Shown here piece after piece: positions 1 through 12,828 of a DNA stretch of 64,000 nt. Position 1 is the stretch's first letter; each line of letters begins with the position of its first letter. A model generated the notes under the pieces. It had not been told where the DNA came from, ran no database searches, and saw nothing but the letters and a program-made list of their open reading frames with translations. The DNA is from Mycobacterium simiae (GTDB lineage Bacteria > Actinomycetota > Actinomycetes > Mycobacteriales > Mycobacteriaceae), in NCBI RefSeq assembly GCF_010727605.1, contig NZ_AP022568.1:2666001-2730000 (forward strand), in the 5' to 3' direction. Position numbers and translations under genes: made by a program.

Positions 1-97
1 GATCCGCAGAATACAACTCCGGATCTGCAAGCGCGCGGTAGGTGACCTGCGAGTCCGTACCGCGCCGCGGTCAGGATTCGGCCACAATTTCCGATTG

Positions 98-170
98 TGG
101 AGCCTAGGGGAATCGAACCCCTGACACCCGCCTTGCAAAGGCGGTGCTCTACCAACTGAGCTAAGGCCCC
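98..170 (-). tRNA. alaT: tRNA-Ala (anticodon TGC)
   Basis: Read on the minus strand, this 73-nt segment folds as a tRNA: a 7-bp acceptor stem with one G-U pair, discriminator A at position 98, a TTCGAAT T-loop and an anticodon loop carrying TGC. CCA is not encoded. It lies beside tRNA-Ile and gyrA, as ileT-alaT do near the mycobacterial origin. Confidence 0.97.
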
Positions 171-333
171 GGTTGACCGCCGGGCCTGCCGGGCGGATCA
201 ATGGGTGCGGGATCAACTACTGCCACGTGCCAGACCTCGACGCCGCGTCGTGACCGCACCACCGCTGCCACCAACGCAATCAGTGCTAACGGCACTGCAA
301 GTCTCACACAACGTCTTGACGGGCACATGGTTG

Positions 334-407
334 TGGGCCTAGGAGGACTCGAACCTCCGACCTCTTCGTTATCAGCGAAGCGCTCTAACCGCCTGAGCTA
401 TAGGCCC
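334..407 (-). tRNA. ileT: tRNA-Ile (anticodon GAT)
   Basis: A minus-strand 74-nt tRNA with a perfect 7-bp acceptor stem (GGGCCTA/TAGGCCC), discriminator A at 334, a TTCGAG T-loop and anticodon GAT. CCA is not encoded. It is transcribed in the same direction as gyrA and the DUF3566 gene and precedes tRNA-Ala, so the two probably share a transcript. Confidence 0.97.
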
Positions 408-469
408 GTACACGCGTACGGCCGAGCGACGAGATTACCGCACTGGCCGCCCCACCCCAAAACCCCCAA

Positions 470-1351
470 CTAATCCCGATCCGCCAGCGTCACTTCGATG
501 CCCCCGATCAGGTCCGTCGTCAGGTTGTAGACGAACGCACCGATGGTGGCCATCGCCGTCATCAGGACGATGTTGACCAATCCGATCAGCACGGCACCGC
601 CGAAGATGGTGCCGCTGGACACCAGTTCGCCGCTGCTGCCGCTGGTGTTGTTCAGTAGGTCGCCCACGTTGCTGTTGAGCTTGGCCCACACGCCCATGCC
701 GCCCAGCACCAGGTAGAGGAAAGCCACGGCGATCATCCAGACGAAGAACAGCGCCACCGACAGCATCAGCGACACCTTCAGCGTGCTCCACGGATCGATC
801 CGGCGGACCTGCATGCTGGCCCGGACGGGGCCGCCGCGTCGCCGCGAGACTTGAACCAGGTTGTCGCGGCCTTCGCGGGATTCTCCGGTCGTCGTCGATC
901 GAACACTCGACTGCGACGCCTCCCCGCGGTCGGGCGCGGACTTGCGCTGCGTTCCTCGCGGCAGCCCGCCGGAAAGATCCGGCAACTCGCTGGCGTAAAC
1001 CTCGTGCGATGGCCCGTCACCGCGCGGCGACGCGTCAAATTCGGGGTTCTTCGGTTGGCCCTGCCCGCCGGTCGTCGGCGCGCCGCCGCCCGAACCGAAC
1101 CGAGTCAGCCTGGCGTCCACCCCGGACGGCGGTCCTTGCGGTCGCACCTCGGACGGCGGATCGCCCTGCCGATTTCCGGGATTGGCGGCCCGGGCCGCCC
1201 CCCGCTGCCACGGCGGCGAATCCGAAGTGTCGGGCCCACGGCCGACGTGGGGAGGCACGCCACGCTGGTGCGCCCCGGCCCGCTCCGCCGCAACGTCGCC
1301 GTTCGGGCTGTCGCCCTGTCTGGGGGCGCCCGGCTCGCTCGGTGAGGTCAC
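470..1351 (-). CDS. DUF3566 membrane protein (Rv0007-like)
   Basis: This 293-residue protein has a long polar, Pro/Gly/Arg-rich N-terminus (about residues 1-175). It is followed by a DUF3566 region with two hydrophobic segments (about 193-220 and 245-275) and an acidic C-terminus. The gene follows gyrA on the same strand with a gap of about 130 bp, as Rv0007 does in M. tuberculosis. Biochemical function is unknown; the position and topology suggest an envelope or cell-division role, which is inference. The low-complexity N-terminus makes the exact start less certain than the C-terminal half. Confidence 0.85.
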   Translation of the reverse strand: MTSPSEPGAPRQGDSPNGDVAAERAGAHQRGVPPHVGRGPDTSDSPPWQRGAARAANPGNRQGDPPSEVRPQGPPSGVDARLTRFGSGGGAPTTGGQGQPKNPEFDASPRGDGPSHEVYASELPDLSGGLPRGTQRKSAPDRGEASQSSVRSTTTGESREGRDNLVQVSRRRGGPVRASMQVRRIDPWSTLKVSLMLSVALFFVWMIAVAFLYLVLGGMGVWAKLNSNVGDLLNNTSGSSGELVSSGTIFGGAVLIGLVNIVLMTAMATIGAFVYNLTTDLIGGIEVTLADRD

Positions 1352-1485
1352 CGGAGCCTCCTTACCTCTGCTGCCCAGGCCGCCCGGTTGGTGGCACTCG
1401 TATGGTCCTGGTCGCGCTGAGTCTAATGCCCGCGTCCGGCGGCACTCCGTTGGCAGGCCTCTGCTGGATACCGACGCTTACCGGG

Positions 1486-4002
1486 CTAACTCCCGGACTC
1501 GTCGGTGCCGTCGGTTTCCTCGACGTCGTCCTCAGCGCTTTCTTCGGCGTTACGTGCGATCGCGAGCAGCGTGTCGCCCTCACCCAGGTTCATCAACCGG
1601 ACGCCCTTGGTCTGTCGTCCGGCCTTGCGGACCTGCCGCGCGGCGGTGCGGATGACGCCGCCGCCCGAGGTGATCGCGTACAGCTCGCTGTCGTCGTCGA
1701 CGATCAACGCTCCCACCAGGCTGCCACGCCGGCGGTCGTATTGAACAGTGAGGACGCCCTTGCCGCCGCGGCCCTGGACCGGATACTCCTCGATCGCGGT
1801 CCGCTTGGCGTACCCGCCCGCGGTGGCCACCAGTAGATACATGCCCTCCTGGACCACATTCAGCGACAACAGCCGGTCGTCTTCGTTGAACCGCATGCCC
1901 TGCACGCCGGAGGTGGCGCGGCCCATTGGCCGCAGCGCCTCGTCGGTCGCCGAGAATCGGATCGATTGCCCGTTGGCAGAGACCAGCAACAGGTCCTCCT
2001 CGGCCGAGCACAACACGGCCCCGACCAGCTCGTCGTTATCGCGCAGGTTGATCGCGACGATGCCGCCGGAGCGGTTGGAGTCGAAGTCGGTCAGCTTGGA
2101 CTTTTTGACCAGCCCGTTTTTGGTGGCCAGCACCAGATAGGGCGCGTCCTCGTAACTGCGGATCTGGATGACCTGTGCGATGCGTTCCTCGGGTTGGAAT
2201 GCCAACAGGTTGGCGACGTGCTGACCGCGGGCGGTCCGGGATGCCTCGGGCAGTTCGTAGGCCTTCGCGCGGTATACCCGGCCCTGGGTGGTGAAGAACA
2301 AGATCCAGTCGTGCGTCGAGGACACGAAGAAGTGCGCGACGATATCGTCCTGCTTCAGCCCGGCGCCTTGGACCCCCTTACCACCGCGCTTCTGGCTGCG
2401 GTACAGGTCGGTCTTCGTGCGCTTGGCGTATCCGGTTTCGGTGATCGTGACGACGACGTCCTCCCGGGCGATCAGATCCTCGTCGTTGACCTCGCCGTCG
2501 GCCGCAATGATGCGAGTGCGCCGCTTGTCGCCATGCTTTTCCACGATTTCGGCGAGCTCGTCGCGCACGATCCCGCGCTGCCGTTCCGGCTTGGCCAAAA
2601 TGTCTTCCAAATCGGCGATCTCGGCTTCGATCTTGGCCAGGTCGTCGACGATGCGCTGGCGCTCCAGGGCGGCCAGTCGACGCAGCTGCATGTCCAGGAT
2701 TGCCTGGGCCTGGATTTCATCGATGTCGAGCAGCTCGATCAGGCCGGCGCGGGCGATGTCAACGGTCTGCGAAGCCCGGATCAACGCGATGACCTCGTCG
2801 AGCGCGTCGAGGGCCTTGACCAGACCGCGCAGAATGTGGGCGCGCTCGTTGGCTTTTCGCAACCGGTAGGTGGTCCGACGAACGATCACGTCGAGCTGGT
2901 GTTCGACGTAGAGGCGGATCATCTGGTCGAGACGCAGCGTGCGTGGCACCCCGTCGACGATCGACAGCATGTTGGCCCCGAAGCTGGTCTGCAGCTGGGT
3001 GTGCTTGTAGAGGTTGTTCAGCACCACCTTGGCGACGGCATCGCGCTTGAGCTCGATGACGATACGCAGCCCCACCCGGTCACTGGACTGGTCCTCGATG
3101 TTCGAGATGCCCGCCAGCTTGCCGTCGCGGACCTGCTCGGCGATCGAGGTGATGAAGTTGTCGTGGTTGACCTGATAGGGGAGCTCGGTGATTACCAAAG
3201 ATGTTCTGCCTCTGAGCTCTTCAACCTCGACGACGCCGCGCATCCGGATGGACCCGCGGCCGGTTTTGTAGGCGTCGGCGATGCCCTGCGAACCGACGAT
3301 CAACCCCGAGGTCGGGAAGTCGGGGCCTTTCACCCGCTCCATGACCGCGGCCAACGTCGCTTCTTCGTCGGCGTCGTAGTTGTCCAGCGCCCAGAAGACG
3401 GCCTCGGCGAGCTCGCCGAGGTTGTGCGGCGGAATGTTGGTGGCCATGCCGACCGCGATGCCACCCGAACCGTTGGCCAGGAGGTTGGGGAACCGGCTGG
3501 GCAACACGGTCGGTTCTTGCACCCGGCCGTCATAGTTGGGGATGAAATCGACTGTCTCCTCGTCGATTTCGCGCAACATCTCCATCGCCAGCGGCGTCAG
3601 CCGCGCCTCGGTGTACCTCATGGCTGCTGGCGGGTCGTTACCCGGGGAACCGAAATTACCCTGGCCGTCGACCAACGGGTAGCGCAGCGACCAGGGCTGC
3701 GCCATGCGCACCAGCGTGTCGTAGATCGACGCGTCGCCGTGCGGGTGGTAGTTACCCATCGTCTCGGCGACCGAACGGGCTGACTTGGCGTGGCTGCGAT
3801 CCGGGCGGAACCCGGAGTCGTACATCGCGTACAGCACCCGGCGGTGCACCGGCTTGAGCCCGTCGCGGACCTCCGGCAACGCGCGGCCCACGATCACGCT
3901 CATCGCGTAATCGATGTAGCTGCGCTGCATCTCCTGTTGAATGTCAACCGGCTCGATCCGGTCGACGGAGTCGTCGCCTGGTGGCAGCGTCGTGTCAGTC
4001 AT
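1486..4002 (-). CDS. gyrA: DNA gyrase subunit A
   Basis: GyrA makes and rejoins the double-strand break in the gyrase A2B2 complex. The 838-residue length matches the mycobacterial protein. The catalytic tyrosine lies in AMRYTEARL (about residue 129). The quinolone-resistance region [15 protein letters not shown] carries Ala90, Asp94 and Thr95 in M. tuberculosis numbering, which is the susceptible pattern. The C-terminal domain holds the GyrA box QKRGGKG and a second GRGGKG motif typical of mycobacteria. There is no intein at the catalytic tyrosine, unlike several mycobacterial species. It follows gyrB by 85 bp and is probably cotranscribed with it. Confidence 0.99.
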   Translation of the reverse strand: MTDTTLPPGDDSVDRIEPVDIQQEMQRSYIDYAMSVIVGRALPEVRDGLKPVHRRVLYAMYDSGFRPDRSHAKSARSVAETMGNYHPHGDASIYDTLVRMAQPWSLRYPLVDGQGNFGSPGNDPPAAMRYTEARLTPLAMEMLREIDEETVDFIPNYDGRVQEPTVLPSRFPNLLANGSGGIAVGMATNIPPHNLGELAEAVFWALDNYDADEEATLAAVMERVKGPDFPTSGLIVGSQGIADAYKTGRGSIRMRGVVEVEELRGRTSLVITELPYQVNHDNFITSIAEQVRDGKLAGISNIEDQSSDRVGLRIVIELKRDAVAKVVLNNLYKHTQLQTSFGANMLSIVDGVPRTLRLDQMIRLYVEHQLDVIVRRTTYRLRKANERAHILRGLVKALDALDEVIALIRASQTVDIARAGLIELLDIDEIQAQAILDMQLRRLAALERQRIVDDLAKIEAEIADLEDILAKPERQRGIVRDELAEIVEKHGDKRRTRIIAADGEVNDEDLIAREDVVVTITETGYAKRTKTDLYRSQKRGGKGVQGAGLKQDDIVAHFFVSSTHDWILFFTTQGRVYRAKAYELPEASRTARGQHVANLLAFQPEERIAQVIQIRSYEDAPYLVLATKNGLVKKSKLTDFDSNRSGGIVAINLRDNDELVGAVLCSAEEDLLLVSANGQSIRFSATDEALRPMGRATSGVQGMRFNEDDRLLSLNVVQEGMYLLVATAGGYAKRTAIEEYPVQGRGGKGVLTVQYDRRRGSLVGALIVDDDSELYAITSGGGVIRTAARQVRKAGRQTKGVRLMNLGEGDTLLAIARNAEESAEDDVEETDGTDESGS

Positions 4003-4087
4003 GTAGTCCTCTTTTTAGAAGTCGCACAACGGGTTCGGCGTTTGTTGGGGCTGGTGTTGGGCGTCTGTTGGATGTTGGTTAGACGTC

Positions 4088-6145
<2,058 letters not shown>

Positions 6146-6387
6146 TCATGCGGGCGGTTCCAGTCACCGCAGCAGTCGCATCAGTCCACTCTACCGTGAT
6201 TGAGGCCTGGGACCGATTCTCCGGGCGCGTTTCTGCCTATCTGGACGCGCCGTGTGCCCAATTTCTTTATTGACGGTGCGTCCGGACGTGCGTCGTGGGG
6301 GTCCGTTTCGTTCTCGCGGCTCTGAGCCGCCGCTCATTTCCCCGTCGCCGACCGGTACCAACCGGTGCTCAGCACCCCCGAATTGTG

Positions 6388-6951
6388 TCACCCGTAGGTG
6401 TCGCGCGGCCCGCGACCAGAGATGTGCCGCGGACCCTTGCGCCATGACGGCGCAGCCGGACCGGTGATTTTCAACGACGTCACCACCCCGTTGCCGACCG
6501 CCGCGGCGATCTTGGCCAGCAACTGTGTCTGGATCATCCTCAGCTGGGTGGCCCAAGCGGTCGATTCGGCGGCCACACTAAGCACGCCGTCGTGCAGCCC
6601 GGTCGGCGTGGCGTGATCGGCGATCTGCTGGCCGACCACCGTCGCCCAATGGCCGAGCACGGTGCCCTCGGCAACGCGCCCCGACCAGCCGCGCTTTTTC
6701 GCGAGCTCACGGGTGAGCCGACCCAGCGGTTGCGGGTCGCGAATGTCGGGTCCGGGACCCGACCAGCTGCGCCGCTGGCCGGCTACCCGTCGCTGCGCCA
6801 TACCACCGCTGCGGCCACGCCCGGCATCCTTGCCTTGCGCCCGCGCCGCGGCCCGAGCCTCCTCGAGCGTGCGCCGCACCAGGTCGATTCCGCGGACTTC
6901 GCTCAGTGCCGGGGGAGGGACCGCGTCAGGTTCCTGCCCGCTGCCGGTCAT
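6388..6951 (-). CDS. dciA: DciA, replicative helicase loader/operator (DUF721)
   Basis: This 187-residue DUF721 protein has a basic, disordered N-terminal half (about 30-75). Its C-terminal KH-like domain (about 80-170) contains the family pattern around [15 protein letters not shown] and [16 protein letters not shown]. DciA proteins act with DnaB at replication initiation in bacteria without DnaC or DnaI. Its start overlaps the recF stop by 4 bp (ATGA), placing it in the dnaN-recF-dciA transcription unit as in M. tuberculosis (Rv0004). Confidence 0.92.
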   Translation of the reverse strand: MTGSGQEPDAVPPPALSEVRGIDLVRRTLEEARAAARAQGKDAGRGRSGGMAQRRVAGQRRSWSGPGPDIRDPQPLGRLTRELAKKRGWSGRVAEGTVLGHWATVVGQQIADHATPTGLHDGVLSVAAESTAWATQLRMIQTQLLAKIAAAVGNGVVTSLKITGPAAPSWRKGPRHISGRGPRDTYG

Positions 6952-8111
6952 GATTGCATCACCGAGATCCGTCCCGAGTCATCGTCTTGCAGATCGATGT
7001 GCACCCGCTTAGCGTCCCAGCCCGCGGGGATATCTTCCAGCACCGCCGCGGTCACCAATACTTGTTCGGCGGATTCCGCCACCGCGGCCAACGCCCGACG
7101 GCGCGCCGCGTCCAGTTCCGCGAACACATCGTCGAGTAACAACACCGGTTCACCGCCGTCGCCCCGTAGCAATTCGTAGGCCGCCAGCCGCAGTGCGAGC
7201 GCGAACGACCACGATTCACCATGGCTGGCAAAGCCTTTCGCCGGCTGATCACCAAGCCGTAGCTCCAGGTCGTCGCGGTGCGGGCCAACCAGACAGACCC
7301 CCCGCTCCAATTCCGCGTCCCGGCGTGCCGCCAGCGCGGCCAACAGCGTGGCTTCCAAAATTTCGCGGCCGCCGCTCCCGTCGCCAGGACTTTCGACGCC
7401 CATGCGGTCGGTGCTCGATTTATAGCCGATCGCGGCCGGCCGTGATCCCGGGGCCAACAACTGGTAGGCCTTCTCCACCTCGGGCGCCAACTGATTCACC
7501 AAATCGGTACGCGCAGCCATCAATTCGGCACCGTGTTCGGCCAACCGCGCATCCCACACGTCGAGGGTGTCCAAGGCGCCGCGGTCGCCGCGATAGCGTG
7601 CCCCGGCGAGCGACTTCAACAGCGCGGTGCGCTGCCGCAGCACTCTGTCATAGTCCGCGCGCACCGCGGCGAGCACCGGGCGACGCACCGTTGCCAAATC
7701 ATCGAGGTACCGGCGGCGATCGGCCGGGTCACCGCGAACCAGTGCCAGATCTTCTGGGGCAAACAACACCGCGCGCAACACCCCGACCACCTCGCGGGTA
7801 CTGCGCACCGGCGAGCGGTTCAGCCTGGCCTTGTTGGCGCGCCCGGCGGCGATCTCGATGTCGATCGCGCATTCCCGGCCCTCGTTGACCACGATGGTCG
7901 ATACCACCGCCCGGCTACTGCCCGTGCGGATCAGCGGTGCGTCCATGCCGACCCGATGCGAGCTCAACGTAGTCGAATACCACAGTGCTTCAATCAGATT
8001 CGTCTTTCCATAGCCATTAGGCCCAACAAACACCGTGCGGCCTGGCGCCAGATCAACGTCGGCGTGCGCCCAGGACCGGAAATCGCGCAGCCCTAAATGC
8101 CGGACGTACAC
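6948..8111 (-). CDS. recF: DNA replication and repair protein RecF
   Basis: RecF is an SMC-like ATPase that helps load RecA at single-strand gaps. The 387-residue protein starts at GTG with [14 protein letters not shown]. It has Walker [10 protein letters not shown] (about 30-38) and the C-terminal Walker B/D-loop [11 protein letters not shown]. It lies 10 bp downstream of dnaN and overlaps dciA by 4 bp, so translational coupling is likely. Confidence 0.98.
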   Translation of the reverse strand: MYVRHLGLRDFRSWAHADVDLAPGRTVFVGPNGYGKTNLIEALWYSTTLSSHRVGMDAPLIRTGSSRAVVSTIVVNEGRECAIDIEIAAGRANKARLNRSPVRSTREVVGVLRAVLFAPEDLALVRGDPADRRRYLDDLATVRRPVLAAVRADYDRVLRQRTALLKSLAGARYRGDRGALDTLDVWDARLAEHGAELMAARTDLVNQLAPEVEKAYQLLAPGSRPAAIGYKSSTDRMGVESPGDGSGGREILEATLLAALAARRDAELERGVCLVGPHRDDLELRLGDQPAKGFASHGESWSFALALRLAAYELLRGDGGEPVLLLDDVFAELDAARRRALAAVAESAEQVLVTAAVLEDIPAGWDAKRVHIDLQDDDSGRISVMQS

Positions 8112-8121
8112 CTACTCGGCC

Positions 8122-9321
8122 CTATCCGGGCAACCGGACTGGCATCAACAGGTAGACGTAATCCGTGGGCAACGCCGAGAACGGGCCGGCGCCCGTGGGG
8201 TGGCTATCCGCATCGAATGCCGGCCGCAGCAACGCCGGCTTTCCGGGGGTGGTGAAGCCGAACGACACGCGGTCGGCGTGTACCGATCCGAGTCCATCGG
8301 TCAGGTAAGTCGGGTTGAACGCGATGGTCAACGGTTCGCCGGCGAAGTCGACGGCGAGTTCTTCCTCGGCCCGACCGACGTCGTCGGCGCCAGCGGACAG
8401 CCGCAACGTCCCCTCGGAGAATTCCATCCGCACCTGTGCGCCCCGGTCCGCGACCAACGCGACAAGCTTTATCGCCTCGGTCAGTTCGGCCACGTTGATG
8501 GTGGCCACCGCGGTGTGTTCGGCCGGCAGCAGCTGGCGGAACTTGGGGAATTCGGCGTCCAGCAGCCGGGTGGTACTCCGCTTGCCGTTGCCGCTGATGC
8601 CCAGCAGCCCGTCTTTGCCGACGCCCGAACCACTGCCCAGCGACAGCCGCACATCGGAACCGTCGGTGCCGGTTTTCGCGGCCTCCGCCAGGGTCTTGGC
8701 CGGCACCAGCACAGCCGCTTCGATATCCGGCGACAATGCCGACCAGGTCAGTTCCCGGACGGCCAGACGGAACCTGTCGGTGGCCGCCAAAACGACCGAT
8801 TCGCCGGAGATCTCGACCCGAATACCGGTCAACATCGGCAGCGTGTCATCCCGACCGGCGGCGATCGCAACCTGACTGATCGCCTCGGCGAACAAATCCG
8901 ACGGCAAGCTGCCGGTCTCTTCCGGCAGCGTCGGCAACGTCGGGTAATCCTCGACGGCCATCGTCGGTAACGAAAACTTCGCACTACCGCAGGTCAATGC
9001 CACCCGGTTGCCGTCGACATAAAAATCGATCGGCTTGTCCGGTAACGCCCGGACAATGTCCGACAGCAGCCGTCCCGACACCAAAACACTTCCGGGAGAA
9101 GCAATTTCGGCTGCAATCTGCGCCTCGGCGGAGACTTCGTAGTCGAATCCAGAGACGGTCAGGCCCTCATCCGAGCCCGTCAACAGCACGCCGGAGAGGA
9201 CCGGCACCGCAGGCCTGGAGGGCAGGTTCTTCGCCACCCATGACACGGCATCGGCGAAAGAATCTCGGACCAGCCGAAATTTCAGGTCGGTGAGGCCAGC
9301 ATTCGTCGTCGCCACGTCCAT
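8122..9321 (-). CDS. dnaN: DNA polymerase III sliding clamp (beta subunit)
   Basis: DnaN forms the ring-shaped clamp that tethers DNA polymerases. The 399-residue product matches mycobacterial DnaN in length and has the three-domain pattern ([23 protein letters not shown]... to ...[12 protein letters not shown]). It is separated from dnaA by about 500 bp that form the origin, with both genes on the same strand. The ATG at 9319-9321 fits the family N-terminus. The Y-family polymerase gene at 55.7 kb encodes a putative clamp-binding motif that would dock here. Confidence 0.98.
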   Translation of the reverse strand: MDVATTNAGLTDLKFRLVRDSFADAVSWVAKNLPSRPAVPVLSGVLLTGSDEGLTVSGFDYEVSAEAQIAAEIASPGSVLVSGRLLSDIVRALPDKPIDFYVDGNRVALTCGSAKFSLPTMAVEDYPTLPTLPEETGSLPSDLFAEAISQVAIAAGRDDTLPMLTGIRVEISGESVVLAATDRFRLAVRELTWSALSPDIEAAVLVPAKTLAEAAKTGTDGSDVRLSLGSGSGVGKDGLLGISGNGKRSTTRLLDAEFPKFRQLLPAEHTAVATINVAELTEAIKLVALVADRGAQVRMEFSEGTLRLSAGADDVGRAEEELAVDFAGEPLTIAFNPTYLTDGLGSVHADRVSFGFTTPGKPALLRPAFDADSHPTGAGPFSALPTDYVYLLMPVRLPG

Positions 9322-9824
9322 AGCGTCCCTTCACCTACCCAAATCCGAAATCGGCGGCTTGCCTCTGCGCCGCGCCACGACATCCACAACGGCAGTCGAA
9401 CAACAACCGTAGAGCTTCCGCGCCCATCTTGAAAGCTAATCGCAAAGGCCGACAACCCGAGTGGGTGACGACGAGAGCGCGCTGTGCAGCGACGCGTCCC
9501 CAAGGCTGTTCTTCAAAGAAGAAACAACCCAGAGATCTCAGTACCAGTATTAAGGCCTGTGCAGTTTGGGGACAGCCGCGACTTGCTGCAGCTAGCGCGG
9601 TGGGCGCCCTGTGGATGACTGTCTTGACACCTGTGCAGCCGATGTTGGGCTACTGGGGATGAGGCGGGCGTGTGCACGTCGGTGCCGAGTACTGCACCGA
9701 CAGTTGGCACGGTTGTGCACAACGCTGCGCACATGTCGGCGGTGTGGTTGGAGTTACAAATGAGCGAGAAGTTTTTGGGAAAATAGTTGGTGATTCGCCG
9801 CCAGATGCGGCGCGTCGGGGCGGT
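9322..9824. other. oriC: Chromosomal replication origin (oriC), dnaA-dnaN intergenic region
   Basis: No gene is visible in these 503 bp between dnaA and dnaN, the position of the experimentally known mycobacterial oriC. Candidate DnaA boxes are degenerate, as is usual for mycobacteria: TGTGGATGA (9610-9618, reverse TCATCCACA) and palindromic TTGTGCACAA (9713-9722). There are several TGTGCA cores nearby. A 6-bp inverted repeat TTCTTC/GAAGAA is near 9509-9523. An A/T-richer stretch at about 9750-9800 next to the dnaA 3' end is a possible unwinding element. Exact box use cannot be settled by eye. Confidence 0.85.
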
Positions 9825-11354
9825 TCAGCGCTTGGAGCGCTGTCGGATCCGCGTGGTGAGTTCTTTGACGTGATCGAAGACTTCACGTCGCTCGGCCATC
9901 TCCGACAAGATTTTTCGTTGCGCGTACATGACCGTGGTGTGGTCACGGCCGAACGCCTGGCCGATCTTCGGTAGCGAGAGATCGGTCAGTTCGCGGCAGA
10001 GGTACATGGCGATCTGGCGCGACTGGGCCAGCGCTCGAGTCTTGCCGGGGCCGCGCAGCTCCTCGACGGTGGTGTCGAAGTACTCCGCGGTAGCGGCCAT
10101 GATCGTCGCCGCGCTGATTTGCATGGTGCTGGCATCGGCGATCAGGTCCCGCAGCACGATTTCGGCCAACGATTTATCGATCGGCGTCTTGTTCAAGGAC
10201 GCGAACGCCGTAACCCGGATCAGTGCGCCTTCGAGTTCACGGATGTTGCGTTCAATGCTGCTGGCGATCAATTCGAGGACGTCGTCGGGGACCGCGAGGC
10301 GTTCCATCTGTGCTTTCTTGCGCAGAATCGCGATGCGGGTTTCCAGCTCGGGCGGTTGGACGTCGGTGATCAAGCCCCATTCGAACCGGGTTCGCAGCCG
10401 GTCTTCCAGCGTCGCGAGCTGCTTGGGCGGCCGGTCCGACGAGATCACGATCTGCTTATTGGCGTTGTGCAACGTGTTGAAGGTGTGGAAGAACTCCTCC
10501 TGGATACCTTCCTTGCCCTCGATGAACTGAATGTCGTCGACAAGCAGCACGTCGACATCGCGGTAGCTGCGCTTGAACGCGACCTTGCGGTCGTCGCGCA
10601 GCGAGTTGATGAAGTCGTTGGTGAATTCCTCGGTCGAGACGTACTTGACCCGCATCCCGGGAAACAGCCGCTGCGCGTAATTGCCTGCGGCATGCAGCAA
10701 GTGAGTCTTGCCCAGGCCCGACTCGCCCCAAATGAACAGGGGGTTGTAGGCGCGGGCCGGCGCTTCTGCAATGGCGAGGGCCGCCGCATGGGCGAATCGA
10801 TTGGAGGCACCGATGACGAAAGTCTCGAACGTGTAGCGCCGATTGAGGCTGGTGCCGCCCGCAGCGCCGGTGTCGGCGGCCAGTGGCCGTTCGGCAAAGT
10901 AGTTGGGCCAGTTCTGCTCGGCCCCGACGACTTCGCCGTTCTCGCTGCTTTCGTAAGCCTCGTCGACGTCACTTGACGTTTCTTGCCCGGGGTCGTCGGC
11001 GAAGGTGTCGCCTTGCGGATGGGGCAGTTCCTCGGTGTCGTCGGCCGGCGGCGCGATGCGCACTCCGAGTTGGATCTGTTGCCCGAGCCGACGACTGAGT
11101 GCGTCGGTGATCGGGGTGCGCAGGTGGCGTTCGATTTCGTTTTGCACAAAGCTGCTCGGCACCGACAGCAGCGCGAAACCTTCAACGATGGTCAGCGGTT
11201 GGACGAGATTGAGCCACGCACGCTGCTGCGGGGTCAGCGGAGTGACGAGTGTCGTGCGGTTACTTGCTGCACCGTCTCCGTCGGAATCGCCGTTGAGTTC
11301 GGAGACGACCGCGTTCCACACGGTCGTGAAACCAGAACCGGGGTCATCGGTCAA
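9825..11354 (-). CDS. dnaA: Chromosomal replication initiator DnaA
   Basis: DnaA binds DnaA boxes, opens oriC and recruits DnaB. From the preferred TTG start at 11354 the protein is 509 residues and begins (M)[16 protein letters not shown] like the M. tuberculosis protein; an upstream in-frame TTG at 11381 would add nine residues. Domain III has Walker [10 protein letters not shown] and Walker [14 protein letters not shown]. Domain IV ends with the DnaA signature [14 protein letters not shown]. The acidic linker (about 95-150) is less conserved. The gene is divergent from rpmH, with DnaA boxes in the shared upstream region. Confidence 0.98.
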   Translation of the reverse strand: MTDDPGSGFTTVWNAVVSELNGDSDGDGAASNRTTLVTPLTPQQRAWLNLVQPLTIVEGFALLSVPSSFVQNEIERHLRTPITDALSRRLGQQIQLGVRIAPPADDTEELPHPQGDTFADDPGQETSSDVDEAYESSENGEVVGAEQNWPNYFAERPLAADTGAAGGTSLNRRYTFETFVIGASNRFAHAAALAIAEAPARAYNPLFIWGESGLGKTHLLHAAGNYAQRLFPGMRVKYVSTEEFTNDFINSLRDDRKVAFKRSYRDVDVLLVDDIQFIEGKEGIQEEFFHTFNTLHNANKQIVISSDRPPKQLATLEDRLRTRFEWGLITDVQPPELETRIAILRKKAQMERLAVPDDVLELIASSIERNIRELEGALIRVTAFASLNKTPIDKSLAEIVLRDLIADASTMQISAATIMAATAEYFDTTVEELRGPGKTRALAQSRQIAMYLCRELTDLSLPKIGQAFGRDHTTVMYAQRKILSEMAERREVFDHVKELTTRIRQRSKR

Positions 11355-11381
11355 CGACGCATCTCCCTGGTCCGACGTCAA

Positions 11382-11942
11382 ACCCTAACCATTTGCCGAC
11401 AAAGCGACTGTCCACATAGTTATACACAGGTGTGGACAGGATAGACGGATGCGGGCCGCAACCTATCGGTGACAGCTCGCAACCTTCGGGCCGGAGATAA
11501 CCCGGGCTAGGTCACCTACACGGCCAGTAGATCCGCCATCATGCTTCGTTGTCGAGCGCCGTCCCAGGTCTGAAACGGCATTGCCCGAAGCTAACAGTTT
11601 TCCGTTCGGCTGCCAACAGTTCTGTTGCATTCCAATCACGTTCTTTAGGGTCAAGCTGGCGAAGTGCCGCGCGGCGGTGCGTGGGTGCAGGGTCGGTGCA
11701 GGATTGAGCCCGCGTCTTGTTGGCACAGGCCAAGTTTGACCCAGCGAATCTGCGTCAGTACCCTCATACAGTCGCCCGAAAGTCGGCGATACGGCTGCGA
11801 CCCAGGAGTTAAGTTCCCCGGGGACCGCGCCGGCCAGCAGCAAGACCACGTTCCGACCGACACGAAGCAATCTGGCTGAGCCAAACGTGACCCGGCCGGA
11901 GGGCTGGGAAAGCTTCTAGCGAGACACAACGAGGAGAACGCC
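11382..11942. other. dnaA-rpmH divergent intergenic region
   Basis: About 560 bp without a convincing gene lie between the divergent dnaA and rpmH genes. They hold the DnaA box cluster near dnaA and, at the other end, a strong GAGGAGAA ribosome binding site (about 11930-11938) for rpmH. Promoters for both operons must lie here, but I could not assign -10/-35 elements with confidence. Open frames across it have no recognisable protein features. Confidence 0.6.
11408..11439. promoter_or_regulatory. Cluster of three DnaA boxes upstream of dnaA
   Basis: Within 32 bp there are CTGTCCACA (11408-11416), a perfect consensus TTATACACA (11420-11428) and an inverted TGTGGACAG (11431-11439). The two outer boxes are exact reverse complements, and the middle one matches the E. 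coli TTATNCACA consensus. The location, 54 bp upstream of the dnaA start, suggests DnaA autoregulation; this function is inferred. Confidence 0.75.
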
Positions 11943-12086
11943 GTGGCCAAGGGCAAACGGACTTTCCAGCCGAACAACCGCCGCCGCGCCCGCGTGCATG
12001 GCTTTCGCCTGCGGATGCGGACCAGGGCCGGGCGTGCCATCGTGTCTGGCCGTCGCCGCAAGGGTCGCCGCGCGCTCTCTGCCTGA
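11943..12086 (+). CDS. rpmH: 50S ribosomal protein L34
   Basis: This 47-codon gene starts at GTG after the ribosome binding site GAGGAGAA. It encodes the very basic protein [20 protein letters not shown] and ends [12 protein letters not shown]. Length and sequence are those of mycobacterial L34, which sits at the end of the exit tunnel region of the large subunit. It is the first gene of rpmH-rnpA-yidD-yidC-jag-rsmG, the standard order beside bacterial origins. Confidence 0.98.
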   Translation: MAKGKRTFQPNNRRRARVHGFRLRMRTRAGRAIVSGRRRKGRRALSA

Positions 12087-12109
12087 TCTGACCGACAGGC
12101 TTGTTGGCG

Positions 12110-12472
12110 GTGCTTCCCGCGCGTAACCGCATGCGGCGGTCACGGGAATTCGACGCGACGGTGAAATATGGGGTGCGTGCGGCGCAGCCCGATCTTGTTG
12201 TCCATATGCGGCGAGACACCGAAGACGAGACAGGGCCGGGGCCGCGCGTCGGGCTGATTGTCGGCAAGTCGGTGGGTTCGGCCGTCGACCGGCATCGCGT
12301 TTCGCGCCGGCTGCGGCACGCCGCTCGCGGGATGCTAACCGACCTCGAACACAACGACCGGATGGTGATTCGTGCGCTGCCGGGTAGCCGGGAAGCATCG
12401 TCGGCCCGACTCGAGCAGGAACTGCGACGCGGTCTACGGCGGGTTCTTGAACAAGCGGGGTCGAGCCGTTGA
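12110..12472 (+). CDS. rnpA: Ribonuclease P protein component
   Basis: RnpA assists the RNase P RNA in cutting tRNA 5' leaders. I chose the GTG at 12110 because the product begins [20 protein letters not shown] like other mycobacterial RnpA; TTG codons at 12101 and 12104 would add two or three residues. The 120-residue protein has the RNR-type signature [18 protein letters not shown]. Its stop overlaps the likely TTG start of yidD. Confidence 0.95.
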   Translation: MLPARNRMRRSREFDATVKYGVRAAQPDLVVHMRRDTEDETGPGPRVGLIVGKSVGSAVDRHRVSRRLRHAARGMLTDLEHNDRMVIRALPGSREASSARLEQELRRGLRRVLEQAGSSR

Positions 12473-12828
12473 GCGTGACGGTGCCGGGACGCCAGCGCGT
12501 CGCCGGTGCGGGCGCGACCATCGTGCGCGGGCTGGTGTTCGTGATTCAGCTGTATCGCCACCTGGTGTCGCCGTTGCGCCCGCCGACGTGTCGGTTCATG
12601 CCGACCTGTAGTCAGTACGCGGTCGAAGTACTCACCGAGTACGGCTTGTTGCGGGGAAGTTGGTTGGCGATAGTCAGGCTCGCCAAGTGCGGACCGTGGC
12701 ATCGGGGAGGATGGGATCCAATACCCGAGCGCGGCTCCGCAGACGGGACTTGTCGGGTGAACGGTGAAGGCACCAGCGCCGTCGGGAATGTCCTGGCGCC
12801 GCGAGGGGAGAGTGGATCTTTTGTTTGA
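12469..12828 (+). CDS. yidD: YidD, membrane protein insertion efficiency factor
   Basis: YidD is a small inner-face membrane protein found beside yidC that promotes membrane protein insertion. The 119-residue product has the family core [25 protein letters not shown] and the motif [13 protein letters not shown]. The C-terminal 30 residues are extra and overlap the yidC start region. The start is TTG at 12469, overlapping the rnpA stop, or GTG at 12475. Confidence 0.93.
   Translation: MSVTVPGRQRVAGAGATIVRGLVFVIQLYRHLVSPLRPPTCRFMPTCSQYAVEVLTEYGLLRGSWLAIVRLAKCGPWHRGGWDPIPERGSADGTCRVNGEGTSAVGNVLAPRGESGSFV

Noticed and set aside
851..1836. Overlapping plus-strand frames opposite the DUF3566 gene and the gyrA 3' end
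   Set aside because: They are Arg/Pro/Ala-rich translations of the complementary strand of a Pro/Gly-rich coding region and have no conserved features.
3500..3700. Possible GyrA intein at the catalytic tyrosine, known from several mycobacteria
   Set aside because: The sequence reads through AMRYTEARL without interruption and the protein has the normal 838 residues.
1966..3783. A 605-codon open frame on the plus strand opposite gyrA
   Set aside because: It is fully antisense to gyrA, whose protein is complete and conserved. High G+C makes long antisense frames common, and the translation has no family features.
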